Assembly: GCF_901709675.1 (NCBI RefSeq)
Contig: NC_051102.1
Location: forward strand, 11,045,412-11,109,411
From: Syngnathus acus
Lineage: Eukaryota > Chordata > Actinopteri > Syngnathiformes > Syngnathidae
Reading direction: 5' to 3'
DNA length: 64,000 nt
Of the stretch, positions 1-34,825 are shown in pieces (within the stretch, counting starts at the first letter, position 1; each line of letters opens with the position of its first letter). The notes under the pieces are model-generated. The model was not told the origin of the DNA, did no database searches, and saw only the letters and a program-made list of their open reading frames with translations. Made by a program: the position numbers and the translations under genes.

Positions 1-5481
<5,481 letters not shown>

Positions 5482-7974
5482 CTGCAAAGACACACACTAC
5501 TGTGAATGTAAAATCCGTAGGGTTAGCAATCTATTTGCCTGACTCTACTGCTATGCCGCTAATGACTGCAGCGTGTAATTGGCTCGCCGCTATCGCACAT
5601 CTGACGATAGAAATGAAGCAAGCCGCAATGGCTGTGTGAATGAAAGTTATTTTCGCCCACTTACCCGGCCGGAATGAATACATTCAAGCGAGATGTTAAA
5701 CGCGTTCAGACTTTCCACAATAAATGAGGTCTGGTGCAGCATTACAATAAATAAAAAAGTTGCCGCACAGGGCTGACTGCCTTCAACCAAACATGGCGTG
5801 AGAAGAGAGTGCCAGGTTAATTCCGCTAATGAATCGAAAGAGCGCAATAAAAAATAAAAGGTGCCGGTCCGGCCGGCCGGCATTCGAAAGTCACATTGAG
5901 TCATTACGGTGGTGTCCTTTGCGGGTTGTAAAAGGAGCACATCAATTAGCACCGCGGACACAGACATGACCATGAAGAGGACACATTCAAGCAGAGAAGA
6001 CAAAAGCTCTGTGCCATTACTTTTGTACCGCGTTAAATGAATGTCGGTAGTTTGGGATAGCTGGAGATTTTCTTTCATTTTGGAAAGTTTGCATTTCCTC
6101 TTTGTGCGTCCCTGATAAGACATTCCGTTGACGCCAGTGTTCATTTGTGGAGAGTATTTTGATTTGGATCTTTCTGCAAGCAGTGTTGTGCATTTACGCA
6201 ACTTGCAGAGTCAATCATGGTTGAACGTGCACACATTACTTGCACGGCCAGTCGGCGGCTGCTGAGACGGCTAACTTGACGCATCCATGCGTAAAACAGG
6301 AAGGAGGCAAAAGGAGCCGACGCTCTACATTCAGTTCAACGCAACAAATTAATGAGGCACGCTCGTTAGCTCTTCTCTGGGAGGAAAATAACCAACACCG
6401 ATCAGCTCGGTCGAATAAACGCTAACATATCGTTACAGCCTAACTCGTAGCAGCGGAGGTAATTAGCTAATACGCTAACAAACGCTGCCTTCAGTATGTA
6501 CTATACATCCACACATTCTGAGAAGCAATTGCTCCCAATGGGAAAACAGTAGTAACCTGTTTCAGGGTCAAATTGACAGCCTTATAGAACCTTCACAGGA
6601 TTTCCAAGCATGATAAGGTCAAGCGGGAGGATGCCTTCATTCAGGACTTGCTTTTTAGTTGGTTATCAGCCTCTTTCACAGAGATCCAGCAACGTTGCAT
6701 TTACCCAGCCGTGCAGTTTACACAGAACGCAGCCAAGGGGATGATACATTGTCGCAGCAGTATCTCATTAGATTCCTTGAATATTTCAATGGATTTTTTG
6801 CTTGCTTTTAAAGGTCTGTATCGAGAAATCCCAGATTCTGAACTGAGCTCTATTTTTGCTGGTTGCTTTGCTCAACCTTTTCACTATTGTTCATAAACAT
6901 TGACAAAGTCGCAATACGATGTTAGTGCCTCATAAAATAGACCCAAACTAACTTTTTGGGGGGAGCTCATTGATTACGTTCGGAATTTGGCACGATTTAA
7001 GAGGCTGTATACTGACTGATCATGTCAAACCGCTTTAAAAACATGCATGCCCGGCTTGAAAGTGAAATGCTCGTGCTAGCATTGACCATTCCGTCCAAAA
7101 GTGATCAAACCATGTCATTTAAGACAGTGTTAAAGGCAGACAATGTGCACAATTAGGCGTGAGCACACCTGCCAAACAAGCCAAGAGCGATGGCTAAAGA
7201 AAACAAGCTCGCAATTTTCGGGGACGTTTGTCCTAAATCTAAAGCCTAGTGTGCTTGTTACTTTTGAGTCCACTTTCGTCTCCACACTTCCATTGGGGCC
7301 TAGCGTCAACGTGACATCCACGGGGTGGCGTGGCGTGCATCCCGAGTACTGGGGCTCGGATCCCCGCGTCCTTGCTTGGCATGTGCAGCAGGAACCGGTT
7401 GCTACTCAACCGAGACCTAGGTGTGACCCAAAACTGGAATACAATCCGTTGAGTTAAATAAAATAAAAAAACTTACATATAATACACACAAGTGTAGTTT
7501 CATATCAAGAGCGCAGCCGGGGGCGGTGGGCGAGCGAGCTAAACGTTAGCAGTAACTTGACTGCAAAACACCGCTTGGTTAGCGCTTCAATGGGACTAAC
7601 TCCTCGTTCGAGCCGCGGCTAAATACGGCACGCTGGCGAGCCGTAAACGGCCGAAATTAGTAAAGAGGCTACCTAAGGAGACTCCGGTGTGGCGGGGCTT
7701 CCACGTTAGTCCATTCGACTCGAGAAGCGTCTCTGCTAGGCTAGGCGAGTTGATAAAACCGGTAGGGAGAATCGTGGCAGTCTGCCTGTAGCTAAGCGTT
7801 AGCCACACTAGCTTAGCCGATTGTTCCGCTCCCAACTTTGCCGTTTAATTTGCAAACGGCGGCGGTCGTTCACAAACAGTCCGGCCGTTTGTGTTGTTCC
7901 CCCTCCAGCGCCAGACTATTGAAACGCTCCGTAGTCTGGTTAAACATTTGCGGAGCCCTCAAAAGAATGTAGCA
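5482..7974 (-). other. Probable zzz3 5' UTR intron, no gene seen
   Basis: This stretch lies between the start-codon exon of zzz3 and the candidate first exon. Open frames on either strand are short, start and stop at random, and match no family I know. Nothing else supportable is visible. Confidence 0.5.
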
Positions 7975-8100
7975 CGTACCTCACTTCCGTACGGTGACTG
8001 CACGCTCGCTCGCAGCCATGTTTTTACAGTGCAGCCGAGCGCTCCGGCTCCTGCTCGAGCTCTAGCTCGGGCTCGGGTGTGCGAGCACATTGAGGCGAGG
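7975..8100 (-). promoter_or_regulatory. zzz3: Probable zzz3 non-coding exon 1 and promoter
   Basis: On the minus strand a good splice donor (GAG|GTACGT) sits at 7979/7978. Just upstream are an ETS-type site (CGGAAGT, 7983-7989) and a YY1-like element (AACATGGCTGCG, about 8012-8023). The local sequence is GC-rich with GAGC repeats. This fits a 5' UTR exon spliced to the acceptor at 5481/5482. An ATG in the YY1-like element opens a 12-codon upstream ORF that ends just before the donor. Exon start and TSS are not determined. Confidence 0.5.
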
Positions 8101-10206
8101 GCGACATTCGCTTGCCGCACTCGGCAACATGTTTGGCTTCTCGTGCCCTTGAAATGCTTTCTAATCCACAGCAAATGTGGATCACAAGCATTATGATGAC
8201 TTCGTAGAAAAAGCCTTCATGTTGTGACTGCTTGCTTGCTTTTGGTTGGACTCATCAAGAGAGAGTTTTGAGCAACTTTTTATGAACCAAAGACTTTTTG
8301 GATCTTCTACCAATGTGCATTTGAGGCATTGCTTTCCTTTTGATAGGTTTCTACTTTCCCTAGCTATGATTCTCAGCTTGAGCCTTGCATGCAATTGAAT
8401 CTCACTCAGTGTGCTGTTTTTATTTTGGCAGATTTCTACTTCCTGTTCCCGATCCCATCATAGGACTCTATTCTGACCAACCTTTTGTAAACAAAGCTCA
8501 TTCATCAACACTTTATTCTTTTTTTCATTACCAGTGATGTCTCATTTGAAACACCGAGTGCCGTTACTGCTTTATCCTAGTAGGCATGATAAGCACTTTG
8601 ATTTTGATCTGTGCTCGGCTTGTTTTGAATGTCTCCCTTCGCCAACACACGTTTCAAATGATCATTGTGGCCTGAAGAAGCCTGATCATTTCAATCAATT
8701 GTGTTGGAGGAGGGAGACGTGTAGGACAGCGGCACTCAGTTGAGCTACTCCTTTTTGATCAAGAGGAATGTGGGCAAGATTCATTTATGTTGGGGATTAA
8801 TCAAGATGAGCACACATTCATCAGGATTCCATCCATGTTTTTTTTTTTTTTCTTTTATTGTGCGAGGCATCAAAAAAGAAAATCCGAATTGGTCTTACTG
8901 ACTAATGGTCCATCGGTTAACACATACGGCATCCGATATGTAAAATAATGTCCTCGATCAAGACTGACAATGCTGCCGATTACTACTTACTATACTGCAG
9001 TGTAGGATAGCTCGTGCACAGTTAGGAGTTGTGAGATTTCAATGTTAAAAGCATGCATTCGTATTTCACCATGTATATACAAAAGAAAAAAAAACAAACA
9101 TTCTTTTTTTAAACTCCTTGTCCGTGATAAATAAGCAAGTGCTGAATCTTAACCAACATACACCATTATTACATTCAAACATCTGCATGCCCGTCCTTTT
9201 GTGTGTCAAAACAGCGATTCTCAACCGGTGGAAGCAAAAGTCGACGTAAACGACACGGCTCAAGATGTCTGTGTCGTTTGGTGCTGCTGTTTTGGTTAGC
9301 GACAGTTGTGGTGAGCTCAATTGGCAAGACATTTTGGATAGATTCTTGGGCTCTCAGGTACGAATGTCTACTCAGTCATTTGCCCAAATCTAAAGACAGT
9401 AGGGCAACACCAAATACAGCTTTTTTTTTTGACAAAGTGTGGAGACTATTTTGATCCCCATGAAAAGGGGTAGTTTTCTTTTTTTTTTTTAAATTCAGCC
9501 TGCCCAAGCCAGTTTTTCCACAAGCAACATTCGCAAGGACACATTCCCGGAATCGGACAGGGACTCTGCCAATTGGGCTTATTACCAGGGCAAGTACTTG
9601 CCAAAACCTCACTTGTGAATTCACTCAAATCAGAAGCAGGTATCCAAAACAGATGGGCGCAGCTCTTCTGTCTACCTCATGAGAGTGGGGCAAAGTGAGG
9701 CATGGAATGCTATCAAATGATGACAATTTCAAGAGAAAACAAGCTACCAGGCCAGTTGAGAAGCGCTGCTCTGTCCCACAAAACACTCAACAATGAATTC
9801 CTGAGACTCGTCTGTCCCTTCATAACCTTAAGATGTCCGTCGGTGGAAGTGCTATAGTACAAGTGTCATGAACACTTGCTACATGTGCTCATTTGGTCAA
9901 AATAAAATGGCATTCCGTGTAATTTTTTTTTTTTTTTTTGTGGTTGTTATCTAGCTTCACACATTTAAAATAGTGACACGAGACAACTGCAGTGCTAATA
10001 GAAACATATACACATTTGTACAATACGACAAAGTTTTGATTCCCTTTTCGGAGCAGACTGTCGCATAAGCAGATAATGTTGGCGTCTTTGTTTTTTTTTG
10101 CCTGAATGCGTTTCCAATCCAAGTGCAAAACAAAATGAAAAAGGCCTTGTTGATTTTATCTTGTTCGCTCATTCTCCGTCTGCTTTTTGTTTCGTTTTTT
10201 TTTTTT
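8101..10206 (-). other. usp33 3' UTR plus zzz3/usp33 intergenic region
   Basis: No coding region is seen. Poly-T runs occur at 8838-8850, 9421-9429, 9480-9490 and 9922-9939. A minus-strand AATAAA (8854-8859) is a candidate polyadenylation signal for usp33, which would give a 3' UTR of about 1.35 kb. A small inverted-repeat remnant lies near 8642-8712. Confidence 0.5.
8642..8712. mobile_element. Degenerate MITE or foldback remnant
   Basis: CCAACACACGTTTCAAATGATCA on the left is an imperfect inverted copy of the segment ending TGATCATTTCAATCAATTGTGTTGG on the right, split by about 20 bp. The wording resembles the inner part of fish hAT-type MITEs. No intact terminal repeats or target duplications are visible. 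Confidence 0.35.
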
Positions 10207-16658
<6,452 letters not shown>

Positions 16659-17863
16659 TGCTCACCCGACAGCTGTTAAATGGGGAGCAGAAAGTCACTT
16701 CCTCTTTCACAAGAATACAATCGTTTGGAATATCATCTACATCTCGATGACAGATGGGGGGGAACGCAAGTCACGGCACACGCGAACAACCGCTGTGGTT
16801 ATCAGCTCAAATGTCATCAATAGAGTATTTTCAATGTCCTGTGCGAAATGTACTTTATGGTTTTGAACAAACTGTCGGAGCAGTTTTAATGCAACATATG
16901 TTTCACTTCTTGAGTATTTTGGTGAGCATGAACACTTTAGTGTTACATTGTCACGAGAGTCTGCTCAAATCCTAATGGGCACGTTTAGTCACAAGACTGT
17001 TTGACCTATACAGAAGCAACGTTTTCTCATCAAAGGAGTGTTTCTCATACAGCATGTTACGCCTTTCAAATTAGTAACCCAAGCTTTCCTTGTTATTTCT
17101 GGTTGGTTTGTTGGTATCCCCATTTATTTCATCTGAAGATTATTCAAAGTGTGCAAAACGGACATATCGGTACATTAGGGGCTGAGATGCCAAACTAGGG
17201 CGGGGCACTCTGCCTGATAATACAACCAATAGTGCAGACAACAATCCACAAGCACCACTTGATGATTGCCTCTATTTAGCAAGGCGTTGCGTCGTCGATT
17301 GTGTGTGTGTGTGTGTGTGTACGTACACATTCGGGTCTACTGTACGTTACAATTTGACACCGAGCGCCAGTTTACGGTGCAGATGCTGTAAAAAGATACA
17401 CGTTAACTGCAGCCCGTTCGCGTTAACTCGTGTCACGTTGACATACAAAAAAGGTTGGCTTTGCATGTTTTCTGTATAAATAGGCAATAGAATATTACAT
17501 GTAGATACATGTACGTAATGTTGGCCTATGGAGATGAGCTGTCAGAAGCAGGCGAGGCTTTTTTTTTTTTTTGACAGCGCAGTTAGCACGTAGCATTAGC
17601 ATCAATCTGACACATTTCAGTATGTAATTTGAAGAATAAAAGGCAACACACACACACACGAACACGATGGTGTAAAAATATAAAGAAGTGCGTGAATTTA
17701 CTTAACGCCAGCGAAACGAGCGAGACGATGCTTAGCAGCTCTCCGTTAGCATGAAGCTAACGTTAGCCTGATAGCGTTGCGGAACGAAGCGAAAGCCGAC
17801 AATCCCCCCACGGAGAATCCAAAACTAAAACCACGCCCGGCGGCAACCTATGTCGGCGCTTAC

Positions 17864-18100
17864 CTTTACGATCAACGTCAGCGGTGCTACCCACGTCGTT
17901 ATAGTCCACCTAAGTCTAAATGTTCGCGTTGGATGTGCTGTTACCGTTTTCGTTCGTTTTGAACATTTAAACGCCCCGTTCTGGGTGGTTGCTAACGTTA
18001 CAGGCAGTCTTGACCATCAAAGAACACGGAGTGGGTACAAGAGAGAAATCGTCTTTCGTTTCCGCTTTCCACTCGAGGCGTGCGCGCTCCCGCGGCAGCG
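17864..18100 (-). promoter_or_regulatory. usp33: Candidate usp33 5' UTR exon and usp33/dync1i2 divergent promoter region
   Basis: A strong minus-strand donor (AAAG|GTAAGC) at 17864/17863 can splice to the acceptor (TTTAACAG) just upstream of the usp33 ATG, near 16678. The sequence above it is CpG-rich and lies between usp33 (minus) and dync1i2 (plus), so it probably serves both. The upstream limit is a guess. No TATA box was identified. Confidence 0.45.
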
Positions 18101-18359
18101 GCTACAGATTTCCACGGGGGTAACTCCTTTGGCACAACCCACTGACTCCGTTGTGCTTCCAGTTCCAGCATCATCACCGCTCATCATCACTTCGCTTCTC
18201 TTCCGAACCGCTTTGTCACTGGACTGTTTTACTTGGACGTCAGGTGGTTATTCCGTTACGAGTTTTCCCATCGTACATGTCTAGTCGTCTTGCAAACAAC
18301 TGGGTGCGGTTGTTTTTTCCGATGCATCCATCTCTCGGGCCCTCTCGGATTAGCATGCT

Positions 18360-18993
18360 AACGTAGATAGATAGATAGCTAGCTGCTTGGCCTGCCTGTC
18401 AGGAAGGTTTTTAAGGAGATCAAACCATGTTTGGCAGGTTGCCGAGTCGGTGGGAAACATGGATCAAGTGATTAAAATCTCACTTGATTTTTAGATGGGT
18501 CGTAAATAACTATTATTATCTACAGTTGTTATGACAGCGGGAGGGGCGTTGTTGAGCATCTTGGTTGGGTTACAACAATGACGTCATAGATGGCCAAAGG
18601 TTGGCTCACATGTTAATTCATAAAGCAATTGCGGGGTAATGACATTGTTGTTAGTATGTCCATCCGTCCTGGCCATTTGTTCAGGGGCTTTCTGTGTGCT
18701 TCAAAACAACGCCCAATATGAGCACATAGAAAGGGAACATTGTAATAAGCAGCTGTCCTCATATTAGCAATGTGACGGGCCCAGGGCCACTTCTTCCTTT
18801 TTTGGAAATAGCGCAGGCCTGACATGAATACTGTTTTTCTTGACTAACATGTAGGCCAAAGCATATCCCCATGTTCACGTGTCTGTCTGTCTGTACTGTG
18901 TACCATGTAATCCTCTTTTTGTAACCTTTATAACTGATGAGCGGACGCTGGCGTCTCCCCGCACGCAGGCACGCACGCAGGCACGCACGCAGT
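18360..18993 (+). other. dync1i2 upstream region or 5' UTR
   Basis: Contains a short GATA-type repeat (18365-18380) and a CACGCAGG-type tandem repeat directly before the start codon (18961-18991). A pyrimidine-poor CGCAG precedes the ATG, so the last UTR acceptor is not certain. No coding region is seen. Confidence 0.4.
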
Positions 18994-23463
<4,470 letters not shown>

Positions 23464-25355
23464 TGAGGCAAACCTTTTTCGTTTCCTTCCCCCTCTGTAC
23501 ACTACTTCCTGAAATGACACGAGTTGGCGTCCAGCCTGGAGAAACGTGCAGTGTTCGATTCGAATAGAACCATTTTGATGTTTGTTTGTGGATCCCCCTA
23601 CAATTTGACATGTCTCTGGCAGCAGTACAAAATACTGTCAATTGATTTGCTGTCAAATGTGACCATTTCCAGGGCTTCGCTGACTGCTCTCAAGGCCTCA
23701 ATCAATATGCAACTATTTGTACTCGCACCTTTCTACGTACTAATGTTGCATTTTTCCAACATGTTTGATTGGATATTTCCACAACACACTTGTTCACAAG
23801 CCTTTTTGTGTCCTGCTCAGCACAAATTGGAGACACTATTTTTGCACTGTGTCCTGTGCAAGGGAGTGTTCCATATACATATTTAATACTATTTATTCCG
23901 GTGCTTGCACTTCTTTCAAATTTGATGCGCATATAGTACTTTGAAATGCTGCTTTGCGCTTAAAAGTCTATGCGCCACACACACTTAGCACTACAAGCTT
24001 TTTTTAACCTGAAACTATTTCGACCTCAGCTATTATTTCATGTCTCATGCTTTGTTTAAGAACAGTCATTTTCAGTATCAAAATGAATTTGGATGATGAA
24101 GGTGTAGTCCAAAGGTCATTTTTATAGCTACTTTACCATCCAACTCCTCATGTTCATGTTACAAACAGCTGGGATCAAAAGTGTTTCTCAATGTCTTGGA
24201 CAATAGTTTGAGAAGAACTTAACTTGTTGCTAATTAAAAACCAGAAGTGGCTACCATGGGTCATTCTTTCCAAGTGGTCACAATGACATGTTTGAGAGAA
24301 AAAATAAAATATGACCTAATACTCTTTCTTCAGTTGATGATGGTCTTCAGGACCAGACTCCTCAACATGAGGAATTTTTTTCAGGACACCCAGTAATAAG
24401 CACATACGTATATCTTTGGAATATCAGACGAAGCGTATTCAGCGGAAGTGTTTTGCATTCTCCAAATGTTTGTGGTTGCGTCCTTAACAATGAGAAAGCA
24501 ACCACATGTTGCAGCCTGTTCCAATCCCGTTGCTGTGGCTAAAACAGCTGCACTTATCAGAATAAAACCACATGGATGATTTATTTCAATAAAATTCATA
24601 AGCATATGGTCTGATAATAACTCAAAGGTCTGTACACCCGTAAGCCTGCCTCTTGCCGTGATATTACAATGAAGCACTCCATGCACCAACGTGGCCTCGT
24701 CACAGTAGCTATCTCTGTACAGTTCTACATGATGCATACTGCACGTGACGCCGTCCGTCCTAAACATATCACTTTTACAATATGTACAGAATTCATCCTC
24801 CTGTCCCCCACACTCACAATTAGGGTTGCAAAATTCTTGACATTTGCATTTTGAAACTGGACATGAGATCATATGGCAGGAATTTACAACATTTCATGTT
24901 GGCTCTAATTTGGGAACTTCAATTTTGTAGGGGAAAAACCCAAATAACTTACGAGTGCCTTAGAAGTTCCAAATTTCCCGCAACCCTACACACAACACAC
25001 CGTTAACAAGCTAATCATTTTCTATGGCCAGCCCTATTCGCAAAAAGTAACAGACGAAAACAAACAAACAAAAAATCAAAGCTACTCATGATAATGCGTA
25101 TGGATTCTGGAGTGATTTCACCAATGAACAGCCACTGAAGATATATCAAAGTGCTGAAGTCTGCACAGTGAGCAGGTTGCTACGCCACCATTGGCTAGGT
25201 AGGGCGTGGGACAACGCCACACTGTCGTTGTTCTTGAATCTATGACAGCCACCGCATCTATGCTGCTGTTTTGGGCTGCACACAAACGGAGGCAGCCTTT
25301 AGTCGCCGCTGTCGTAAATATGGGTGGAGATGCGATACGAACGCTCAGACCTACC
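23464..25355. other. Convergent 3' ends of dync1i2 and slc25a12
   Basis: The plus-strand AATAAA at 24303-24308 is a candidate signal for dync1i2 (3' UTR about 840 nt). The minus-strand AATAAA at 24580-24585 is one for slc25a12 (about 770 nt). A degenerate MITE occupies 24821-24988. No coding region is accepted here. Confidence 0.55.
24821..24988. mobile_element. Degenerate MITE with TAGGGTTGC termini
   Basis: The left end starts TAGGGTTGCAAAATT and the right end finishes GCAACCCTA preceded by AAATTTCCC, an imperfect terminal inverted repeat about 168 bp apart. This matches the style of a very common fish MITE known to me by its ends. Target duplications are not clear. It lies in the presumed slc25a12 3' UTR. 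Confidence 0.55.
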
Positions 25356-31447
<6,092 letters not shown>

Positions 31448-31454
31448 GCTGGTT

Positions 31455-31462
31455 TGACGTCA
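31455..31462 (-). promoter_or_regulatory. slc25a12: Full CRE palindrome (TGACGTCA) next to the slc25a12 start
   Basis: The perfect cAMP response element lies 7 bp upstream of the slc25a12 ATG. A (CT)n tract follows further upstream. CREB control of mammalian SLC25A12 is known. Whether the site is in the core promoter or the 5' UTR depends on the TSS, which is not visible. Confidence 0.55.
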
Positions 31463-31474
31463 CGTACAGTGAGC

Positions 31475-31540
<66 letters not shown>
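31475..31540. repeat. (GA)n microsatellite upstream of slc25a12
   Basis: About 66 bp of GA dinucleotides with one GC interruption, lying 27-92 bp upstream of the slc25a12 ATG. On the sense (minus) strand it is a CT tract, either promoter or 5' UTR. Confidence 0.95.
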
Positions 31541-31543
<3 letters not shown>

Positions 31544-32466
31544 CTGTCATTGTTGCAAATTTAGTATTGCAAAATAATTAGATTTTTTCTCCTGACTTTT
31601 CTCGACCTCTTTCACTTACCGCAAGTCTTTTTTCCTTATTGTATTGCAATAAATAGACGCCCTAAAATGACTAGGTTGCACTGCGAAAAAAAGAAATGAA
31701 AAAAGCACACTGAACACCGAGTAACAATCGCTCTAACCTTGGTATTTTTAGTGTTTGTATGGTTTCCACCCTACTTTCTGCTCGCGGGATTACAGTTGGC
31801 CCAATCCCAGCCATCAGGAATCACTTTAGGTAAAACCATTCATTTCCAGTGTCAGTAGATAAGGGAGTTTTCTTTGGCAAACTCATCTAGAAGTTAATTC
31901 TATTAATATGTGAACCTGAAAACATGGCCAGATTGATGTCTCTGTGTTCTGTTTTAACATCTAATAGACTGCGTGTATTCATGTAATTTGTGTTGCTTCA
32001 TGCAGGATGTCTTGGTTTGTGTACAGAGTAAGACGGTACATTGTATTGTGTTGCTATCCAAATAAAATGCCACTCATATTTAGGATAGGTGTGTTTGTTT
32101 CTGTTTGAGTTAAGAACCCATAAAAAGCCAAGTGCGAGGAATGTAGAAGCAAAGACAATCAATGAATAATCTTTATTGCTAAATGTTCACTTGACCAGGA
32201 AGTACAAAACAATTTTACAAACCGTGAAACATTTCACAAAAACGAATGATGCAAAACAAAAATTTTATATAACAAAATTTCCTGCACATATTTCATGGAG
32301 AATGATATCTTATGACATCGTTCCTTTTTTTTTTTACACTTTAGAAAAAAATGATGCGAAATCGTGACTTTTTTTTTAGATTTGAATCTCTCATTTAAAA
32401 CAGTGCGCGAGCTCCACATTGTCATATTGTCGCCGATTCGCTGCTCCACGTCACATGACTAGCGTA
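31541..32466. other. slc25a12/metap1d divergent intergenic region
   Basis: About 0.9 kb between the two oppositely oriented start codons. It is AT-rich in the middle, with T runs near 32325 and 32370. No coding region is seen. It presumably holds both promoters. Confidence 0.5.
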
Positions 32467-32474
32467 TCACGTGA
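32467..32474 (+). promoter_or_regulatory. metap1d: Palindromic E-box TCACGTGA directly upstream of metap1d
   Basis: TCACGTGA ends 6 bp before the metap1d ATG. The sequence fits USF/MITF/TFE-type bHLH-ZIP binding. Function is inferred from sequence and position only. Confidence 0.5.
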
Positions 32475-32480
32475 CCAGTT

Positions 32481-34516
32481 ATGGCGTCCTACTGCTCTGC
32501 AACAAGATCTGGTAGGTGACACGCTTAAGTGAACCGATCATCCGAGTAAAAAGGCAGGTGGGAAACCATCTTACGTGAACCACACGACTTTAGCATGTCT
32601 GCTAGCTGTACGGAATTATCGCCGGGTTAGGGTAAAACAAGTCCATTCATTCAACAAGCAGAATGGAAACATGTCATATACGTAATACATAGTGACAGCT
32701 TGCAGAATGGTTGCACTGATCGAGACTTTTAGCTTGTATCAATAACACATCAGTATGCAATAACACGAGACATAGTAGTATCACACAAATTATTATCATC
32801 TAATAACTTAGACACACGTTTGTATGCACATGTACGATCATTCGAGTCATGAATCAAATATTGACTTTGGCTTCTTGCAGGACTGGCCAGCGTCCTGCGA
32901 CGAGTGTGCGCTTTTGACCCGTGCAGGTCCTCCTCGGCGCTGCGACTGCGTCACCCGCATAGGCGCTTTTTCTGGAGGAAGTGGATGAAATCCCACTCGC
33001 ACAATGTCGTTCGGCCAGCTACTGTCAAGCCTGCTTATGCCGTACCCAAGGTAGACAGAGGCATTTTGTAGCATTTGCTCACAGCCAAAAGCGATACCAA
33101 TCGGCCACTATCTGACATTTCAACTGATATTTTCATTTCACACTTGTTCATATGACTTTGTGACCCACTGTTTTCTTCTCCTCTAATAAGCACATTGAAC
33201 GGCCGGATTATGTCGCAAATGGACTCGTCCCAGAATGGCCCGACTATATTGAACTAAAAAACGCAGAGCAAATCCAAGGCCTGGCCAGAGCGTGTCGCCT
33301 TGCTCGACATGTGCTGCTGCTTGCCGGACAAAGTCTGAAAGTAAGCGTACGCACGCAGCTCTGGCGAGCAGATTTGAAATCACGAGTTTTCGTTTCAGGT
33401 GGGTATGACAACAGATGAAGTCGACTTCATGGTACATCAGGAGATCGTCCGGCACGACGCGTACCCCTCCCCTCTCAGATACGGAGGCTTCCCAAAATCC
33501 GTTTGTACTTCAGTCAACAACGTGGTGTGTCACGGCATACCTGACAGGTAAATGACAAGCGCTTGAAGATGACGTTCATTACGGACGTGCGATTGCCGAC
33601 GAAAAAGAGCTTTCATGAATACGCCCACCCGCAGTCGGCGACTTCAAGACGGCGACATTATCAACGTCGACGTGACTGTAAGCGAGCCGCAAAGGATACG
33701 TCAAGCCACGCCGTGCCACGGCACGATCGGTCTGAGCGACGCTCATCCCGTTTGTTTCCCCGCCAGGTGTATTTGGACGGTTACCACGGCGATACGTCGG
33801 AAACCTTCTTGGTGGGCGAGGTGGATGAGGTCGGGCGGCGATTGGTGGAAACGGCCAAGCTTTGCAGAGACCGTGCCATCGCCGCCTGTAAGCCGGGAGC
33901 GCAGCTTTGCGTTATCGGAAACACCATCAGGTACGCGGCGAGGTGTTTGGTTAACTAAGATATGATTTGAAATCAAATGTTTGTACCGTGTTACAGCGAA
34001 ATAGCTCAGGCTAACGGATTCCAAGTGTGTCCTTATTTCATTGGACATGGAATCGGCTCCTACTTTCATTGCTATCCTGAAATCTGGCACCACGGTGAGT
34101 TCCTGAGAGACCGACCTTATTGTGTTTGGGTTCCTCACGGCGCCCCCTGTCTTTATTTCCAGCCAACGACAATGACGTGACCATGGACGAAGGGATGACT
34201 TTCACAATCGGTGAGGTAAATGTCCATTTGACGGGCCAATCCGTGGGGGGGGCTGACGGCGTTCGTTTCCTTCGACAGAGCCCATTCTGATGGAGGGGTG
34301 CGCGGAGTTTCACATTCTCAAGGACAAGTGGACGGCTGTGTCTGCAGACGATAAAAGGTGGGAGTCGCTTTTGCCCGTCCGTCCGTCTCTCTCCGTGTCA
34401 TCCAAACGCGTTCCGCATGCTTTCTTCCCAGATCGGCTCAGTTTGAACACACGGTGGTTATCACGTATGACGGAGTGGAAATTCTCACCGAATTGCCGGA
34501 AGAGGCCCACAATTGA
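32481..34516 (+). CDS. metap1d: METAP1D: mitochondrial methionine aminopeptidase type 1D
   Basis: Removes the initiator methionine from proteins made in mitochondria. Ten coding exons: 32481-32511, 32881-33050, 33191-33340, 33399-33547, 33635-33677, 33767-33930, 33997-34094, 34163-34210, 34279-34357, 34432-34516; all phases agree, 338 residues (human 335). Residues 1 to about 55 are rich in Arg, Ser and Leu without acidic runs, as expected of a matrix-targeting presequence. The peptidase core has the substrate His in VVCHGIPD (162) and the five metal ligands: D179 (INVDVT), D190 ([10 protein letters not shown]), H253 ([11 protein letters not shown]), E285 (FTIEPI) and E316 ([10 protein letters not shown]). 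The start ATG is the only one before the presequence. A polyadenylation signal follows at 34572. The gene diverges from slc25a12, its usual vertebrate neighbourhood, near DLX1/2. Confidence 0.97.
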
Positions 34517-34571
34517 GGTTTTAGGGCGGAACTGTTTACTTGGACATACACACACAAGGAAGCGCTATGTC

Positions 34572-34577
34572 AATAAA
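34572..34577 (+). terminator. metap1d: metap1d polyadenylation signal AATAAA
   Basis: AATAAA 56 nt after the stop codon, with a second AATAAA-like copy about 16 nt further on. Confidence 0.7.
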
Positions 34578-34825
34578 GATGAATTGTCAAATAAAAAGGA
34601 CTTCAATTGTGTTTTTAATAAAAGAACAGTCTTTGTTCATTTATTTGACTCTCTTAAAGTTCAAGCATGCACCATGAAGTGTCACGCTAATGTCTTTTGT
34701 ACGCTGCCACATGATCGCTCTCCCTCACCGAGCAGGTTCCTTAAAATCGGCACTCAGCCGCCGACATTCCCACACGAACCGCTGCCGTCGCCGCCGCCGC
34801 CGAGCACCTTTGTATTCCTGCGACC

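Noticed and set aside
24381-24872. 163-codon minus-strand frame with many cysteines at its start
   Set aside because: Its ATG lies inside a degenerate MITE (24821-24988), it falls in the presumed slc25a12 3' UTR, and it has no signal peptide or known motif. It looks like chance.
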